Shown: positions 1 to 9,512 of the stretch, piece after piece | How the letters are laid out: every line of letters starts with the position of its first letter | Position numbering within the stretch: the first letter of the stretch is position 1 | NCBI RefSeq assembly: GCF_001648155.1 | Contig: NZ_CP015199.1 | Location: 930,001 to 994,000, forward strand | Origin: Chryseobacterium glaciei | GTDB lineage: Bacteria > Bacteroidota > Bacteroidia > Flavobacteriales > Weeksellaceae | Direction of reading: 5' to 3' | DNA length: 64,000 bases | Made by a program: the position numbers and the translations under genes | The notes under the pieces: model-generated | Told to the model about the DNA's origin: nothing | Database searches by the model: none | Seen by the model: the letters and a program-made list of their open reading frames with translations, nothing else

Positions 1-3000
1 GCTTGATTAGCAGAACCGTTAGTTCCTGCTCCAACACCCATTCCGATATTACTCGGCTTGGAATATCCTCTTAAAATTAAGCTTCCGTCATTCTTTTTAG
101 ACACATCATATTCAATAGATCCTTCCCCTGAAAGATAATTTGCTTCTGTACTTTCGGTTTTTGTTAAAGGAATTCCCAGCCCTGTTTTTACTTTAATTCT
201 AGGCGAAAGCGCAAAACTTACCCCTGCATTTGCCCGGTCTCCCGTATTGGAATTCTGGTCTCCTTTCACATAATTAAGGTCAATCTGGAACTCGTTACTC
301 ATGGCATTAAGAACCGAACCTAATTGTTTTAAAAGCAAATTATATCCGGAAGATTCTGCAACTCCGGCAACATCTATATCTACTCCTCCGGTATTCGAAA
401 CGTTAAAACTATTTAACAAAAGAATTGAACCAAATTGTAAAACCTTCTCCCCTTCCTGACTCATTTTTGCAGCCAGCGTTTCTTTTATCTGACTGGAAAC
501 ATCGAGTGCTGAAACATTCAGATCTATTTTAGGATCAATAAGAGATTGTGTGATATTTGCCTGAAGCAAAATGCTGATCGGCTGAATACCTCCCATATTC
601 AAATATTCTCCCGCATTGGAAACCATTCTTACATAATTAGCTTTGATATCTAAGGCAGGCTTCATCGCATCACCATCCCAACGAATGCTACTTCCGTTCG
701 CAATTTGGAAGGTTTTATTAAGAATCGCTTTAGAAACAAAAGTTCCGTTATCTACTTTATATGTTCCATTCATTGCAATACTTCCCTGTCGGCTCATTTG
801 GAACCTCAAATTATCGGCAACACCTTTTACGGTAATATTTCCTACATCATCTCCGATCAATACGTTTACCGTAGTACCTTTATCAACATCAAGATCGAAA
901 TCGATATTCATATTGGCTCCGGTTTTTTTCTTTTCCTCGAGTGTGATTAATCCATCTTTTCCTTCTTTCAGGAACCTCAACATTTTGAACTCTTCAACAT
1001 TTGATGTAGAACTGGAATTGAATGTGAATGTACTTCCATTCAGTGCCTTCATATTTGGAGTTGAGATACTTAATCCCGAAACTGGTCCATCAACATAGAG
1101 ATCACCTTGTCCGTAAATTCTTCCCCAGAATAGGTCATAATCTTTTTGTGTGGTGTTCAGCATTAATAAATTATCAGCTCTCATTACAAGGTTGACCCCC
1201 ATTGAAGAAAGCGTTTCAAACTGAATTGCTCCGGAAATCGTCCCTTGTGAATTGGATCTTCCGTCATGAACACTTATATTGTTAAGTACCGCTAATCCTT
1301 TAGATAAAGGAATTACCGTATCATCAAATGAATAATCTACCCCAGTGAATAACAGTTTTAAGCCAAAACTTTTCATGGCAATATCTCCACTGTAATCAAG
1401 GTTGTTTAATTTTCCGCTGATTTTAAGATCTCCTGTTGCTTTGCCCCTTAAATTTCCAAAAACTGACTTTACAAACTGTTGAGCAAAAGCTACATCAAAT
1501 TCACGCATTTGTGCCGTTAAATCGATGGTTGGTGAAGAGGTATTATTATTAACCGTACCTGTTAAATCTAAATTATTTCCGCCAAGTACTCCTGCCGAAG
1601 TTACTTTTATATCTACATCATACACATTTAATGAAAAACCATTGGTCGCTGAAATCGTAAGATCTCCCATATCATTTCCATTCATCATGATATCGTCAAC
1701 CGTAAGATCTACCAAAGGTTGCAGCGTACTTTTGTCCATTTTGATTTTTACACTTCCGTTAGCGAGACCCTTGATATTCATTGAATTACCGCCGGACTGC
1801 ATTTCCAGAAGCTTTTCGATCGCAAAATCTTCTATATCTGCATCTACATAAAAATCCTTGGCAGATTTAAACTGAGCTTCCTTAATAAACAATGAACTTT
1901 TATCTGAATAAATCTTTAAATTTCTAATATCAAAATCAGAAGTTGCTTTACGATAGGTAATAGAATGATCGAGTTCCGGGCTAGTATCTATCGCCCAAGT
2001 CACATCATTAAATTTAACTTCCGTAGGTTCAAATTTAAATACAAAATCTCCGCTAGCATTGGTAGATTGATTAACATTAATAGCATATTCTTTCAATTGA
2101 TCACTAAGCTCATCTTCCGGACTTCCGTGCTTGAATTTTGTTGCTAAATGAAGAATACTGTTATTTTCATTTCTACCGCTTAACGTGACATCTTTTAATA
2201 TGTTTTTGTTGTATTCTACCCTGTTTATTTTAGCATAAATCTGTTCGTCAAGATTGGCCGTATTAATTCTTACCATGACGCTGTCGACCATTGCGCTGTC
2301 TCTCGTAATATTATCTCTGTCATTGATTTTATAGGCAGGATTTGCTTCCGCTAAAGCTTTATCTGCTTCTGTAATCTCAACCTTTTTGGTCATGATGTAT
2401 TTCAGGGAAGCAGCATCAAGATTTAAGATCAAATTATTTGAATTCCCATCGTATTGCCCATCAACTACAGCTCCCTGAGGAAGTTTAAGATCAGGCATAA
2501 AATAGCTCACCAAACCTTGCTGAACATTAAAGTTCATGGCAAAATTCTGTCCTCTGTATAATTTTCTCGGCGGTGGACCTACTAATATTCTTCCGATACC
2601 GTTTTCGATCATTCCTACAAGATCGGCTAAATTATATTTTCCTGAAATCTTTCCGTTCACAGCTCCCGGAGCATCGACATCGATCACTCGACCACCCGCT
2701 TCCAAGAACGTTTTTATTTTAGCATTCGGAATAACATATTTTTGAGTCGCTGTCGCAAAATTGATGTTACTGGCTTCAACATCCAGATTAAGATCACTAA
2801 TAGAAGTCATTGCCATTTTTCCGACAACTTTTCCGCTTACGATCTGACTTCCCGGTTTATCCGTGAAATAATTCATATTTAAATGATCAACATCAGCGTC
2901 TACATTCATAGAAATCTTTGGAGTACTGAAATCTATTAACCCTTTTATGGTCGCTTTCGCCTGTTCATCATTAATTGTGATTAATCCGTTATATTTTTTG

Positions 3001-4667
3001 TGATCCAGCAAACCGTCCAAATAAAGATTGTTAATTTCTTTATTCATAATCTCGATCTTTGTAATCTGCGATTTTGTAGTCAAACGCATCGTATTAACAT
3101 CGAAACTCTGTCCGTTGATATCAAATTTTCCTGAAATTAATCCAACTGATTTATTTTTAGTAATGACGGAAGTGTTTAAATCATTCACCTCAATATATCC
3201 CGAATATTTTGGAACAGGCGTGCTGTATCCTGTAAGAGAAAATTTGGTAATTTTTGCCTGTCCGATTCCGGTCATTAGATTTCCGGTCGGCACATAAACC
3301 TGTTGAGGAGTAACTCTTGCCGCTCCGTTATATTTTAACTTCCCGAAATCATCAGCGAAATTCTTCATTTTTTTAGAAATAAATGAAGGCATCATTGCTT
3401 TCAGATCTTTGTATGTAAAATCTGTTGAAAGATTATTGGTTTCAATTAAAAAATTACCTTTTAGTAAATTATTAACCTTCATGGTCTGAGTGGCAATATT
3501 TACATCCGGATTTCTGATCAGGAAATTTTCAAGGTGAAATTTATTCAACGGCCCTGTCATTTTTCCGGAAACGTTGAATGGCTTAAAATTATCCCAATTC
3601 GTTACAAAATAGCTGATATCATAACCGCTCAACTGGCTTCCCTGTTTAAGATTCATATCCCAACGAACTTTGTCGGCAAAATCTGCCCATGAACCTTTGT
3701 GAAGATTAAACTTAATGTCTCCCTGCAAAAGCGTGTGATCGGTATTTAATGTCAAATCTTTAAGCAAAAGAAAATCCTGCGACATCGAAAGTTCCGTAGA
3801 AAAAGTATCTACAAAATGAGATTTCCCCCATCTTGTTGTGACAAAGGACATATTATTGATCAACGCAGAAATATTAGTTCCGTTTACTTTAACATTCGGA
3901 GCTTTTAGATTGAATTTTGTCGCCGTTAACCATTTTCCAGGCTCGCCGGGTGAATTTTGATTAATAATTGAAACTTTAGAATCAATAATTTGTAACCTAG
4001 AATTCAGTTGAAAAGGAGGTTTGGTGGGATCTTTCTTTTTTCCGCTGTCGAACAATTGCGTAAAGCGAATAAAATTTGAAATACTGTCGCCTTTATAAGT
4101 AATTACCTGAATATTTGCATTTTTCAGTGTTAATGAATTAAAACTTAAAGAATTGTGCTTACCAATATTTGTAGCCAGTGAAAACCAATCTGAATTGGCA
4201 GTAAATTCTTTAGCTGTAATAAACTCAAGGCCTTTATAATCTTTAATTTTTAAACCTTTAATCTTTACATTTCCAAAAAAATTCACTTCTACACTTTCTG
4301 TGGACATATCTGCTTTAAAATCCTGATTTACGATCTGTAAAGCCTGATCCGCAGCCCATTGTTTAGTTGCAGGAAGGTTAATAATGATAACGATCAGCGT
4401 TACAAGACCCAACATCAGCCAGAAAAGAATCAGCAACAATTTTGCCCACCAAGAATAGCTCGTAACATCTTTTACAGCCTGTTTACCAAATTCTTCAGCA
4501 GTTTGAACGGGATGATGAATGGCATCCGAAGCTAGTTCGGACGCTTCTTTAACTGCTTCCTTCACAACTCCCTCTACATCCTCCACAGTCTTGTGTACCT
4601 GATCACCTAAGTTTCCAGCTACTGATTTTTTGTTCTCATTCTCGTTATTATTCTCTAACTTTGCCAT
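1..4667 (-). CDS. tamB: TamB-like translocation/assembly module protein (AsmA/DUF490 family), 3' end cut by window
   Basis: One frame stays open from the ATG at 4667 to the left edge, at least 1,555 residues. A polar, helix-like N-terminal stretch of about 65 residues (ending KDVTSYSWWAK) precedes one hydrophobic segment at roughly 70-92. After it comes a very long beta-rich periplasmic region without obvious motifs. This is the build of TamB/AsmA-like proteins, which span the periplasm and are linked to outer-membrane protein assembly or lipid transfer. The last visible residues (DVSKKNDGSLILRGYSKPSN) resemble a TamB C-terminus, so little is probably missing. It is divergent from tsaD with only 4 bp between start codons. 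Family assignment is by architecture and general resemblance. Confidence 0.82.
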   Translation of the reverse strand, partial: MAKLENNNENENKKSVAGNLGDQVHKTVEDVEGVVKEAVKEASELASDAIHHPVQTAEEFGKQAVKDVTSYSWWAKLLLILFWLMLGLVTLIVIIINLPATKQWAADQALQIVNQDFKADMSTESVEVNFFGNVKIKGLKIKDYKGLEFITAKEFTANSDWFSLATNIGKHNSLSFNSLTLKNANIQVITYKGDSISNFIRFTQLFDSGKKKDPTKPPFQLNSRLQIIDSKVSIINQNSPGEPGKWLTATKFNLKAPNVKVNGTNISALINNMSFVTTRWGKSHFVDTFSTELSMSQDFLLLKDLTLNTDHTLLQGDIKFNLHKGSWADFADKVRWDMNLKQGSQLSGYDISYFVTNWDNFKPFNVSGKMTGPLNKFHLENFLIRNPDVNIATQTMKVNNLLKGNFLIETNNLSTDFTYKDLKAMMPSFISKKMKNFADDFGKLKYNGAARVTPQQVYVPTGNLMTGIGQAKITKFSLTGYSTPVPKYSGYIEVNDLNTSVITKNKSVGLISGKFDINGQSFDVNTMRLTTKSQITKIEIMNKEINNLYLDGLLDHKKYNGLITINDEQAKATIKGLIDFSTPKISMNVDADVDHLNMNYFTDKPGSQIVSGKVVGKMAMTSISDLNLDVEASNINFATATQKYVIPNAKIKTFLEAGGRVIDVDAPGAVNGKISGKYNLADLVGMIENGIGRILVGPPPRKLYRGQNFAMNFNVQQGLVSYFMPDLKLPQGAVVDGQYDGNSNNLILNLDAASLKYIMTKKVEITEADKALAEANPAYKINDRDNITRDSAMVDSVMVRINTANLDEQIYAKINRVEYNKNILKDVTLSGRNENNSILHLATKFKHGSPEDELSDQLKEYAINVNQSTNASGDFVFKFEPTEVKFNDVTWAIDTSPELDHSITYRKATSDFDIRNLKIYSDKSSLFIKEAQFKSAKDFYVDADIEDFAIEKLLEMQSGGNSMNIKGLANGSVKIKMDKSTLQPLVDLTVDDIMMNGNDMGDLTISATNGFSLNVYDVDIKVTSAGVLGGNNLDLTGTVNNNTSSPTIDLTAQMREFDVAFAQQFVKSVFGNLRGKATGDLKISGKLNNLDYSGDIAMKSFGLKLLFTGVDYSFDDTVIPLSKGLAVLNNISVHDGRSNSQGTISGAIQFETLSSMGVNLVMRADNLLMLNTTQKDYDLFWGRIYGQGDLYVDGPVSGLSISTPNMKALNGSTFTFNSSSTSNVEEFKMLRFLKEGKDGLITLEEKKKTGANMNIDFDLDVDKGTTVNVLIGDDVGNITVKGVADNLRFQMSRQGSIAMNGTYKVDNGTFVSKAILNKTFQIANGSSIRWDGDAMKPALDIKANYVRMVSNAGEYLNMGGIQPISILLQANITQSLIDPKIDLNVSALDVSSQIKETLAAKMSQEGEKVLQFGSILLLNSFNVSNTGGVDIDVAGVAESSGYNLLLKQLGSVLNAMSNEFQIDLNYVKGDQNSNTGDRANAGVSFALSPRIKVKTGLGIPLTKTESTEANYLSGEGSIEYDVSKKNDGSLILRGYSKPSNIGMGVGAGTNGSANQ
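4629..4663 (+). promoter_or_regulatory. candidate flavobacterial promoter of tsaD, inside the tamB 5' coding region
   Basis: TTTG at 4629-4632 is followed after 23 bp by TAACTTTG at 4656-4663, matching the Bacteroidetes -33/-7 consensus TTG-N(17-23)-TAnnTTTG. The tsaD ATG begins only 9 bp after the -7 box, so the transcript would have almost no leader. The box overlaps the first codons of tamB on the other strand. Confidence 0.6.
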
Positions 4668-4671
4668 TATT

Positions 4672-5688
4672 ATGAGCGACTCTATAATTTTAGGTATTGA
4701 ATCGTCTTGCGACGACACATCAGCAGCTATCATCAAGGGAAATTCTATTCTGTCAAACATCGCCGCGAATCAGGAAATCCACAAAGAATATGGTGGTGTT
4801 GTCCCTGAATTAGCTTCACGCGCGCATCAGCAAAATATAATACCCGTAGTTGAAAAATCTCTAACTAAAGCAAATATACAACAAAATGCTATTTCTGCTA
4901 TAGGATTTACTCGCGGACCCGGACTTTTGGGTTCTCTTCTCGTAGGAACTTCATTTGCTAAGTCTTTAGCAATGAGTTTGGATGTTCCTTTGATTGAAGT
5001 AAACCATCTCCAGGCACACATTTTAGCACATTTCATCGAGGATGCAAATCCTATGCCGCCAAAGTTTCCGTTTTTATGTCTTACTGTAAGCGGAGGACAT
5101 ACGATGATCGTTTTAGTGAAGGATTATTTTGATATGGAAATCATTGGAAAAACCATTGATGATGCAGCAGGAGAAGCATTTGATAAGATTGGAAAAATCT
5201 TTGATTTAGATTATCCGGCAGGTCCGATCATCGATCGATTGGCTAAAGAAGGGAATCCTGAGGCGTTCAAATTTAATAAACCAAAATTAGAGAATTACGA
5301 TTATTCTTTCAGCGGAATTAAGACTTCTGTATTATATTTTATACAAAAAGAGGTTAGAAAAGATCCTGATTTTATTAAAAACAATTTAATTGATCTTTGC
5401 GCTTCTGTTCAGCGAACAATCATTGAAATTTTGATGGCTAAACTTGAAAAAGCGGCTAAAGAATTAGATATAAAAGAAGTTGCCATCGCTGGTGGAGTTT
5501 CTGCCAATTCTGCGCTGAGAAAAGCGATGCAGGACAATAACGAAAAATTAGGCTGGAATATTTACATTCCAAAATTTGAATATACGACCGATAATGCGGC
5601 AATGATCGCAATGGTTGCTCAATTAAAATTTGAGCGAGGTGAATTTACGGATCTGAGAACTTCCGCAACCGCAAAATACGATTTATGA
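4672..5688 (+). CDS. tsaD: tRNA N6-adenosine threonylcarbamoyltransferase TsaD
   Basis: TsaD transfers the threonylcarbamoyl group to A37 of ANN-decoding tRNAs (t6A), together with TsaB and TsaE. The 338-residue protein has the family N-terminus LGIESSCDDTSAA, the metal-binding NHLQAH motif near residues 110-115, SGGHT, and the C-terminal AGGVSANSALR and TTDNAAMIA motifs. I start it at MSDSIILG (4672). An upstream ATG at 4630 in the same frame would add 14 hydrophobic residues foreign to the family and lie before the -7 box. The next gene overlaps the stop codon by 4 bp. Length and motifs are complete. Confidence 0.97.
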   Translation: MSDSIILGIESSCDDTSAAIIKGNSILSNIAANQEIHKEYGGVVPELASRAHQQNIIPVVEKSLTKANIQQNAISAIGFTRGPGLLGSLLVGTSFAKSLAMSLDVPLIEVNHLQAHILAHFIEDANPMPPKFPFLCLTVSGGHTMIVLVKDYFDMEIIGKTIDDAAGEAFDKIGKIFDLDYPAGPIIDRLAKEGNPEAFKFNKPKLENYDYSFSGIKTSVLYFIQKEVRKDPDFIKNNLIDLCASVQRTIIEILMAKLEKAAKELDIKEVAIAGGVSANSALRKAMQDNNEKLGWNIYIPKFEYTTDNAAMIAMVAQLKFERGEFTDLRTSATAKYDL

Positions 5689-6095
5689 AAATATTGTTAG
5701 AAGAAAAAATACTTGGAACACAATCTAAAAAGAACTCAAAATATTACTGGGTTTTAGAAACTATTGTAGGAAAAAATGAAGTAACAGAAAAATCTGAAGA
5801 TGAAGATTATTTAATGATAAGTTCAGAAATTGGATATGTTCAAAATATAAAGGAAGAGATCGTAGAAAAAATCAATTCAGAAAACGTATTTAGTTTTACT
5901 TACGAACCCAAAGAAGGAGATTTTTTATCCATCAAAAATAATTTAAGAAAAAACGAATATTTGAATTTAATTTTTATGAATAATAAGTGGATTGAAGAAA
6001 TTTACTCATGTTCATATAGAGATTGTGAAGGTGATATTTATACCACGATAAAAACCGGTGTGGCATTTTTAAGCGATAATGAAATTACCTTTTAA
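5685..6095 (+). CDS. hypothetical protein, translationally coupled to tsaD
   Basis: This is a 136-residue soluble protein, lysine- and glutamate-rich, without signal peptide or membrane segment. The start ATG overlaps the tsaD stop (ATGA), which suggests translational coupling, and rsmE follows 45 bp later on the same strand. I do not recognise a family. Visible features are alternating beta-like stretches (YYWVLETIVG, YLMISSEIGYV) and two cysteines near residues 109-114 (SCSYRDC). It is probably in one operon with tsaD and rsmE, which gives no clear hint of function. Gene reality is supported by its tight spacing and complete frame. Confidence 0.8.
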   Translation: MKILLEEKILGTQSKKNSKYYWVLETIVGKNEVTEKSEDEDYLMISSEIGYVQNIKEEIVEKINSENVFSFTYEPKEGDFLSIKNNLRKNEYLNLIFMNNKWIEEIYSCSYRDCEGDIYTTIKTGVAFLSDNEITF

Positions 6096-6140
6096 TAATC
6101 ACTTGTAAATAAAATTAAGGCAGATTTTAAATATCAATAT

Positions 6141-6830
6141 ATGAAACTTTTTTTTGGCGAAATCAGTAACGGAAAAGCAATAATTAATGACGAAGAACAA
6201 CAGCACATCGTAAAAGTTCTTCGAATGAAAGATGGGGAAGAAATTCATGTGACAGACGGAAAAGGAAACGTGGCTTCCGGAAAATTAATGATCGAAGGCA
6301 AAAAAGCCAATATTGAAGTTTCTGAAATTAAAACCAACACTCCTGATTTCAATCCAAAACTTCACATTGCGATCGCGCCAACGAAAAATATTGACCGTAT
6401 TGAGTTTTTTGTAGAAAAAGCCGTAGAAATGGGAATTTCTGAGATCACCATTTTACAGACTGAAAAAACGGAGCGTAAAAATATCAATATTGACAAACTT
6501 AGAAAACAGGCTATTGCAGCTTCAAAACAGAGTTTGAGATTTCACTTTCCTGTAATTAATGATTTAATTAAACTTCCTGATTTTCTGAAAAATATTAATC
6601 CAGAAACCACTTTCGTTGCACATTGTAATGAAAGTTTAGAAAGGATTGAATTAAAAGATATTCCACATTTAGAGAACATTACATTTTTAATTGGGCCTGA
6701 GGGAGATTTTTCTGATAAAGAGATTCAGCTTTTAGCCGAAAAAGGAATTAAAGCTGTTTCACTGGGAAATCAGAGATTAAGAACGGAAACTGCAGGAATA
6801 TTTGTTGCAGCTTGGAATTATTTAACTTAA
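6141..6830 (+). CDS. rsmE: 16S rRNA (uracil(1498)-N3)-methyltransferase RsmE
   Basis: RsmE methylates N3 of U1498 in 16S rRNA using S-adenosylmethionine. The 229-residue protein has the expected small N-terminal domain (MKLFFGEIS...HIVKVLRMKDG) followed by a SPOUT knot. SAM-binding loops are visible as IGPEGDFSDKEI near residue 183 and LGNQRLRTETA near residue 210. The AIAPTKNIDRIEFFVEKAVE block is also typical of the family. Length is normal. It follows the hypothetical gene after tsaD and probably shares its transcript; no separate promoter box is clear. Confidence 0.96.
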   Translation: MKLFFGEISNGKAIINDEEQQHIVKVLRMKDGEEIHVTDGKGNVASGKLMIEGKKANIEVSEIKTNTPDFNPKLHIAIAPTKNIDRIEFFVEKAVEMGISEITILQTEKTERKNINIDKLRKQAIAASKQSLRFHFPVINDLIKLPDFLKNINPETTFVAHCNESLERIELKDIPHLENITFLIGPEGDFSDKEIQLLAEKGIKAVSLGNQRLRTETAGIFVAAWNYLT

Positions 6831-6846
6831 AATTAATCACTAATAA

Positions 6847-6878
6847 TTGAATATTTTAGTATTATTTTAATATTTTTG
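6847..6878 (+). promoter_or_regulatory. candidate promoter of the 6897-9463 two-gene unit
   Basis: TTG at 6847-6849 and TATTTTTG at 6871-6878 are 21 bp apart, matching the flavobacterial TTG / TAnnTTTG consensus. The GTG start of the exported protein lies 18 bp downstream. Confidence 0.65.
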
Positions 6879-6896
6879 CGCTTAAACTAACATATC

Positions 6897-8942
6897 GTGA
6901 AGCGTATTTATTTATTTTTAGCATTTTTTATATTTAAATTATTTTTCTCACAACTCGATAACACGCATTACTTACAGCCCATTATTTTTGGAGCATATGA
7001 TACAACTACTATAACTGAGGAGTATATCTACCTTTCTACTCCATCTTCAACAAATATTACAGTAAATATAAGAATGGCCGATGGAACTACCATTCCAAGA
7101 CTGGCTGTTTATAATATTAATGCAGCAACAACCGCTAACGTTGCTACAGGTGTTGTGACATTTAGTAATACTACTCCTGTAAGAATTACTGTAATCAACG
7201 CGTCAAATGTAGTTTTACCACCGGGATCATCTCCCATGACAGTAGCTACTACCAGAGCAGGAACAATAATTCCCGCAAATGTAGGTGGATTATTATTCAC
7301 TTCTACTGATGATTTTTTCGTCAATTATAGAGGATTATCCGGTTCTCAGGCAGGATCAGTTCTTACAAAAGGAAAAGTAGCCTTGGGGAAAAATTTTTTC
7401 TGGGGAGGAACACCCAACGAATTTACCACATCTGTAGCAGAGGTTGGCAATATGGTTTCTATGATGGCTACTGAAAACAATACAGTCATTACCATATCTA
7501 ATATTGATTCCGGAACACAATTTATTAACGGAGCCAGTGCTACACCACTCACGGGAACGACTTTTACAAGAACATTACAAAAAGGGCAATCTTTTGTACT
7601 TTATGCCAAAGTAAAACTTAATGCACTCAGTTTACAAGACCGAGGCTGGCTGGGTGCTAAAATTTCTGCAGATAAAAATATTGCCGTTACCGTAGGAGGG
7701 CTAATGCAACAAGGAAGCATTGAAACCGGAACACTTTCAGACAATCGTGACTTTGGTGTAGACCAATTGGTTCCCGTAGAACAATTAGGAAACGAATATG
7801 TAGTAATGCAAGGAAATGGCGGAACTTATGAAAGAGTAATTGTGGTTGCGACGGAAGCCAATACAACAATTACCATGAATGCCAATGCAAATCCAAGTTA
7901 TACATTAGCGAATATTGGAGATTATCAAATCGTTCCGGCCAGTTTTTTCACCAATAAAAATATGTACCTGAAAACCAATAAAGCAGTTTATGTTTTTCAT
8001 AAAATATTTGGAAGCTCTGCACTTAACACGAACAGTTTTATGTTTATCCCACCTCTTTCATGTTTCGGACAGACGTCAGTAAACATGATTCCGGATGCTA
8101 AACAGATTGGAACAACTTTATATGACAATACAGAACTTGCGGTACTTGCCGCAAGCGGAACAGCAAATATCCCCGTTGTAACGGTAGGCGGAACAGCTCT
8201 TGCAGCAACTGTAGCAGCAGGAACAGCTGTACCGGGAAATGCTAACTGGAGAAGCTACAGATATAATATTGCCACCGCAGCGGGAGGAACAGCTACGATT
8301 AAAAACGTAAGAGTAAGTTCTGCAGGAACCATTCAGGCCGAATTAGTCGGAGCCAGTGGTGCTGCAGGATTTGGAGGATATTATTCAGGATTTGGAACGG
8401 CTCCTATCGTTACTATTGCAGTAGCTAACAGCCCTAGTTCAAGACCTTGTACGGGAACTACGGGAAGTTCATCACTATCTTTATCTGTAACACCCGGTTT
8501 AGGTACTTATCAATGGTATAAAAACGGTCTTCCCATTTCCGGAGGAACGAACAGTAATTATTCGATTCCAATAACAGATAATTCTGCTGCGGAATATAAT
8601 GTTGTGGTAACTCCACCCGGAGGATGTCTTATTTATTCGAATGTTGTAAAATCATTTGCATGCCCTTGTTATAAGCCTGGCGCAACAGGAACTCCCGAAA
8701 TTACCAAAATAGGTGTTTCAACAAGAGCTTCCAAAAGTACAGCAAACTGGCCTGCAGATATGAACAACGCATTTTTAGCACTTGAATCTAACGACAAAGG
8801 TCTTGTAATCACAAGAATTCCTGATCCGGAAGTTTCAATTGAAACTCCTGTAAACGGAATGATCGTATTCGACACAGATGACTTATGTCTAAAAATATAT
8901 GACGGAACTCAATGGAGCTGTATTAACCAAACATGCAATTAA
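6897..8942 (+). CDS. exported protein with IgGFc-binding-like domain and Ig-like domain, GTG start
   Basis: This 681-residue protein starts at GTG (6897), which gives a clean signal peptide (MKRIYLFLAFFIFKLFFSQ). Residues about 150-400 resemble the IgGFc-binding protein N-terminal domain, with the block FGVDQLVPVEQLGNEYVV near 284 and NTTITMNANANP after it. That domain name is historical, and binding to immunoglobulin is not implied. Residues about 510-585 look like an Ig-like fold (YQWYKNGLPISG). The last 55 residues form a module (LESNDKGLVITRI...YDGTQWSC) that recurs in the next gene. It is probably surface-exposed; no canonical type IX C-terminal domain is evident. Followed 2 bp later by the next start. 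Confidence 0.85.
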   Translation: MKRIYLFLAFFIFKLFFSQLDNTHYLQPIIFGAYDTTTITEEYIYLSTPSSTNITVNIRMADGTTIPRLAVYNINAATTANVATGVVTFSNTTPVRITVINASNVVLPPGSSPMTVATTRAGTIIPANVGGLLFTSTDDFFVNYRGLSGSQAGSVLTKGKVALGKNFFWGGTPNEFTTSVAEVGNMVSMMATENNTVITISNIDSGTQFINGASATPLTGTTFTRTLQKGQSFVLYAKVKLNALSLQDRGWLGAKISADKNIAVTVGGLMQQGSIETGTLSDNRDFGVDQLVPVEQLGNEYVVMQGNGGTYERVIVVATEANTTITMNANANPSYTLANIGDYQIVPASFFTNKNMYLKTNKAVYVFHKIFGSSALNTNSFMFIPPLSCFGQTSVNMIPDAKQIGTTLYDNTELAVLAASGTANIPVVTVGGTALAATVAAGTAVPGNANWRSYRYNIATAAGGTATIKNVRVSSAGTIQAELVGASGAAGFGGYYSGFGTAPIVTIAVANSPSSRPCTGTTGSSSLSLSVTPGLGTYQWYKNGLPISGGTNSNYSIPITDNSAAEYNVVVTPPGGCLIYSNVVKSFACPCYKPGATGTPEITKIGVSTRASKSTANWPADMNNAFLALESNDKGLVITRIPDPEVSIETPVNGMIVFDTDDLCLKIYDGTQWSCINQTCN

Positions 8943-8944
8943 TT

Positions 8945-9463
8945 ATGAATTTAAAAGTAAATCTATTTATTATATCTTTTTTTGTATCTGCTCTTGCGAA
9001 CGCTCAAATAGGTATTGAGAAAGAATCCATAGACGGTAGCGGATTAGTGGATTTTCCTGAAGGAACTACAAAAGGAATTATACTTCCTCAGGTAGCCAAT
9101 AATATCAATATGACAGATACTTCAGCAGGAACTTTTGTTTTTGACGGAGCCTCTTCAAAAGTAAAATATTACAACGGTGCCGATTGGATCGAGCTTACAG
9201 GTCAGACAGGTGCTTCAAAAACATTACTTGCAGGAACTGAGCAGGACAGGTCAGCAGGAGTTATCATTGGAGCCCCAGATTCAACGGCTAAAGGCGTATT
9301 AGTTTTAGAATCAAACGATAAAGCATTAATTTTACCTAAAATAATTGATCCTGCAACCAATGTAAAATCACCATCAGCAGGGATGATGTGTTATGATCCT
9401 GTAGCAAAACTGGTTTGTTTTTATAATGGAACTAGCTGGAGTTTTTGGGGAAATATAGAATAA
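8945..9463 (+). CDS. small exported protein, partner of the preceding gene
   Basis: This is a 172-residue exported protein with a signal peptide MNLKVNLFIISFFVSALANA. I start it at the ATG two bases after the upstream stop. An earlier in-frame ATG at 8933 overlaps the upstream gene and adds only four residues before the signal peptide. The mature protein starts QIGIEKES. It carries two copies of a module seen widely in this window: KGIILPQ...KVKYYNGADWIEL near the middle and LESNDKALILPK...CFYNGTSWSFW at the C-terminus. Function is unknown; it is likely cell-surface or periplasmic. A strong terminator follows. Confidence 0.85.
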   Translation: MNLKVNLFIISFFVSALANAQIGIEKESIDGSGLVDFPEGTTKGIILPQVANNINMTDTSAGTFVFDGASSKVKYYNGADWIELTGQTGASKTLLAGTEQDRSAGVIIGAPDSTAKGVLVLESNDKALILPKIIDPATNVKSPSAGMMCYDPVAKLVCFYNGTSWSFWGNIE

Positions 9464-9482
9464 TACATTTTTCAATAAACAT

Positions 9483-9510
9483 AAAGCACAGAATAGATCT
9501 GTGCTTTTTT
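9483..9510 (+). terminator. intrinsic terminator after 8945-9463
   Basis: Stem AAAGCACAGA / TCTGTGCTTT with a 5-nt loop, followed by a T run to 9510. An A run at the other side means it may also serve trmH on the minus strand. Confidence 0.85.
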
Positions 9511-9512
9511 AC

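Noticed and set aside
643..3297. Several plus-strand open frames of 60-151 codons across the left 3.3 kb
   Set aside because: They are antisense to one continuous minus-strand TamB frame and have no recognisable protein features.
4630..4671. Longer tsaD start at 4630
   Set aside because: It adds 14 residues absent from the family and begins before the predicted -7 box.
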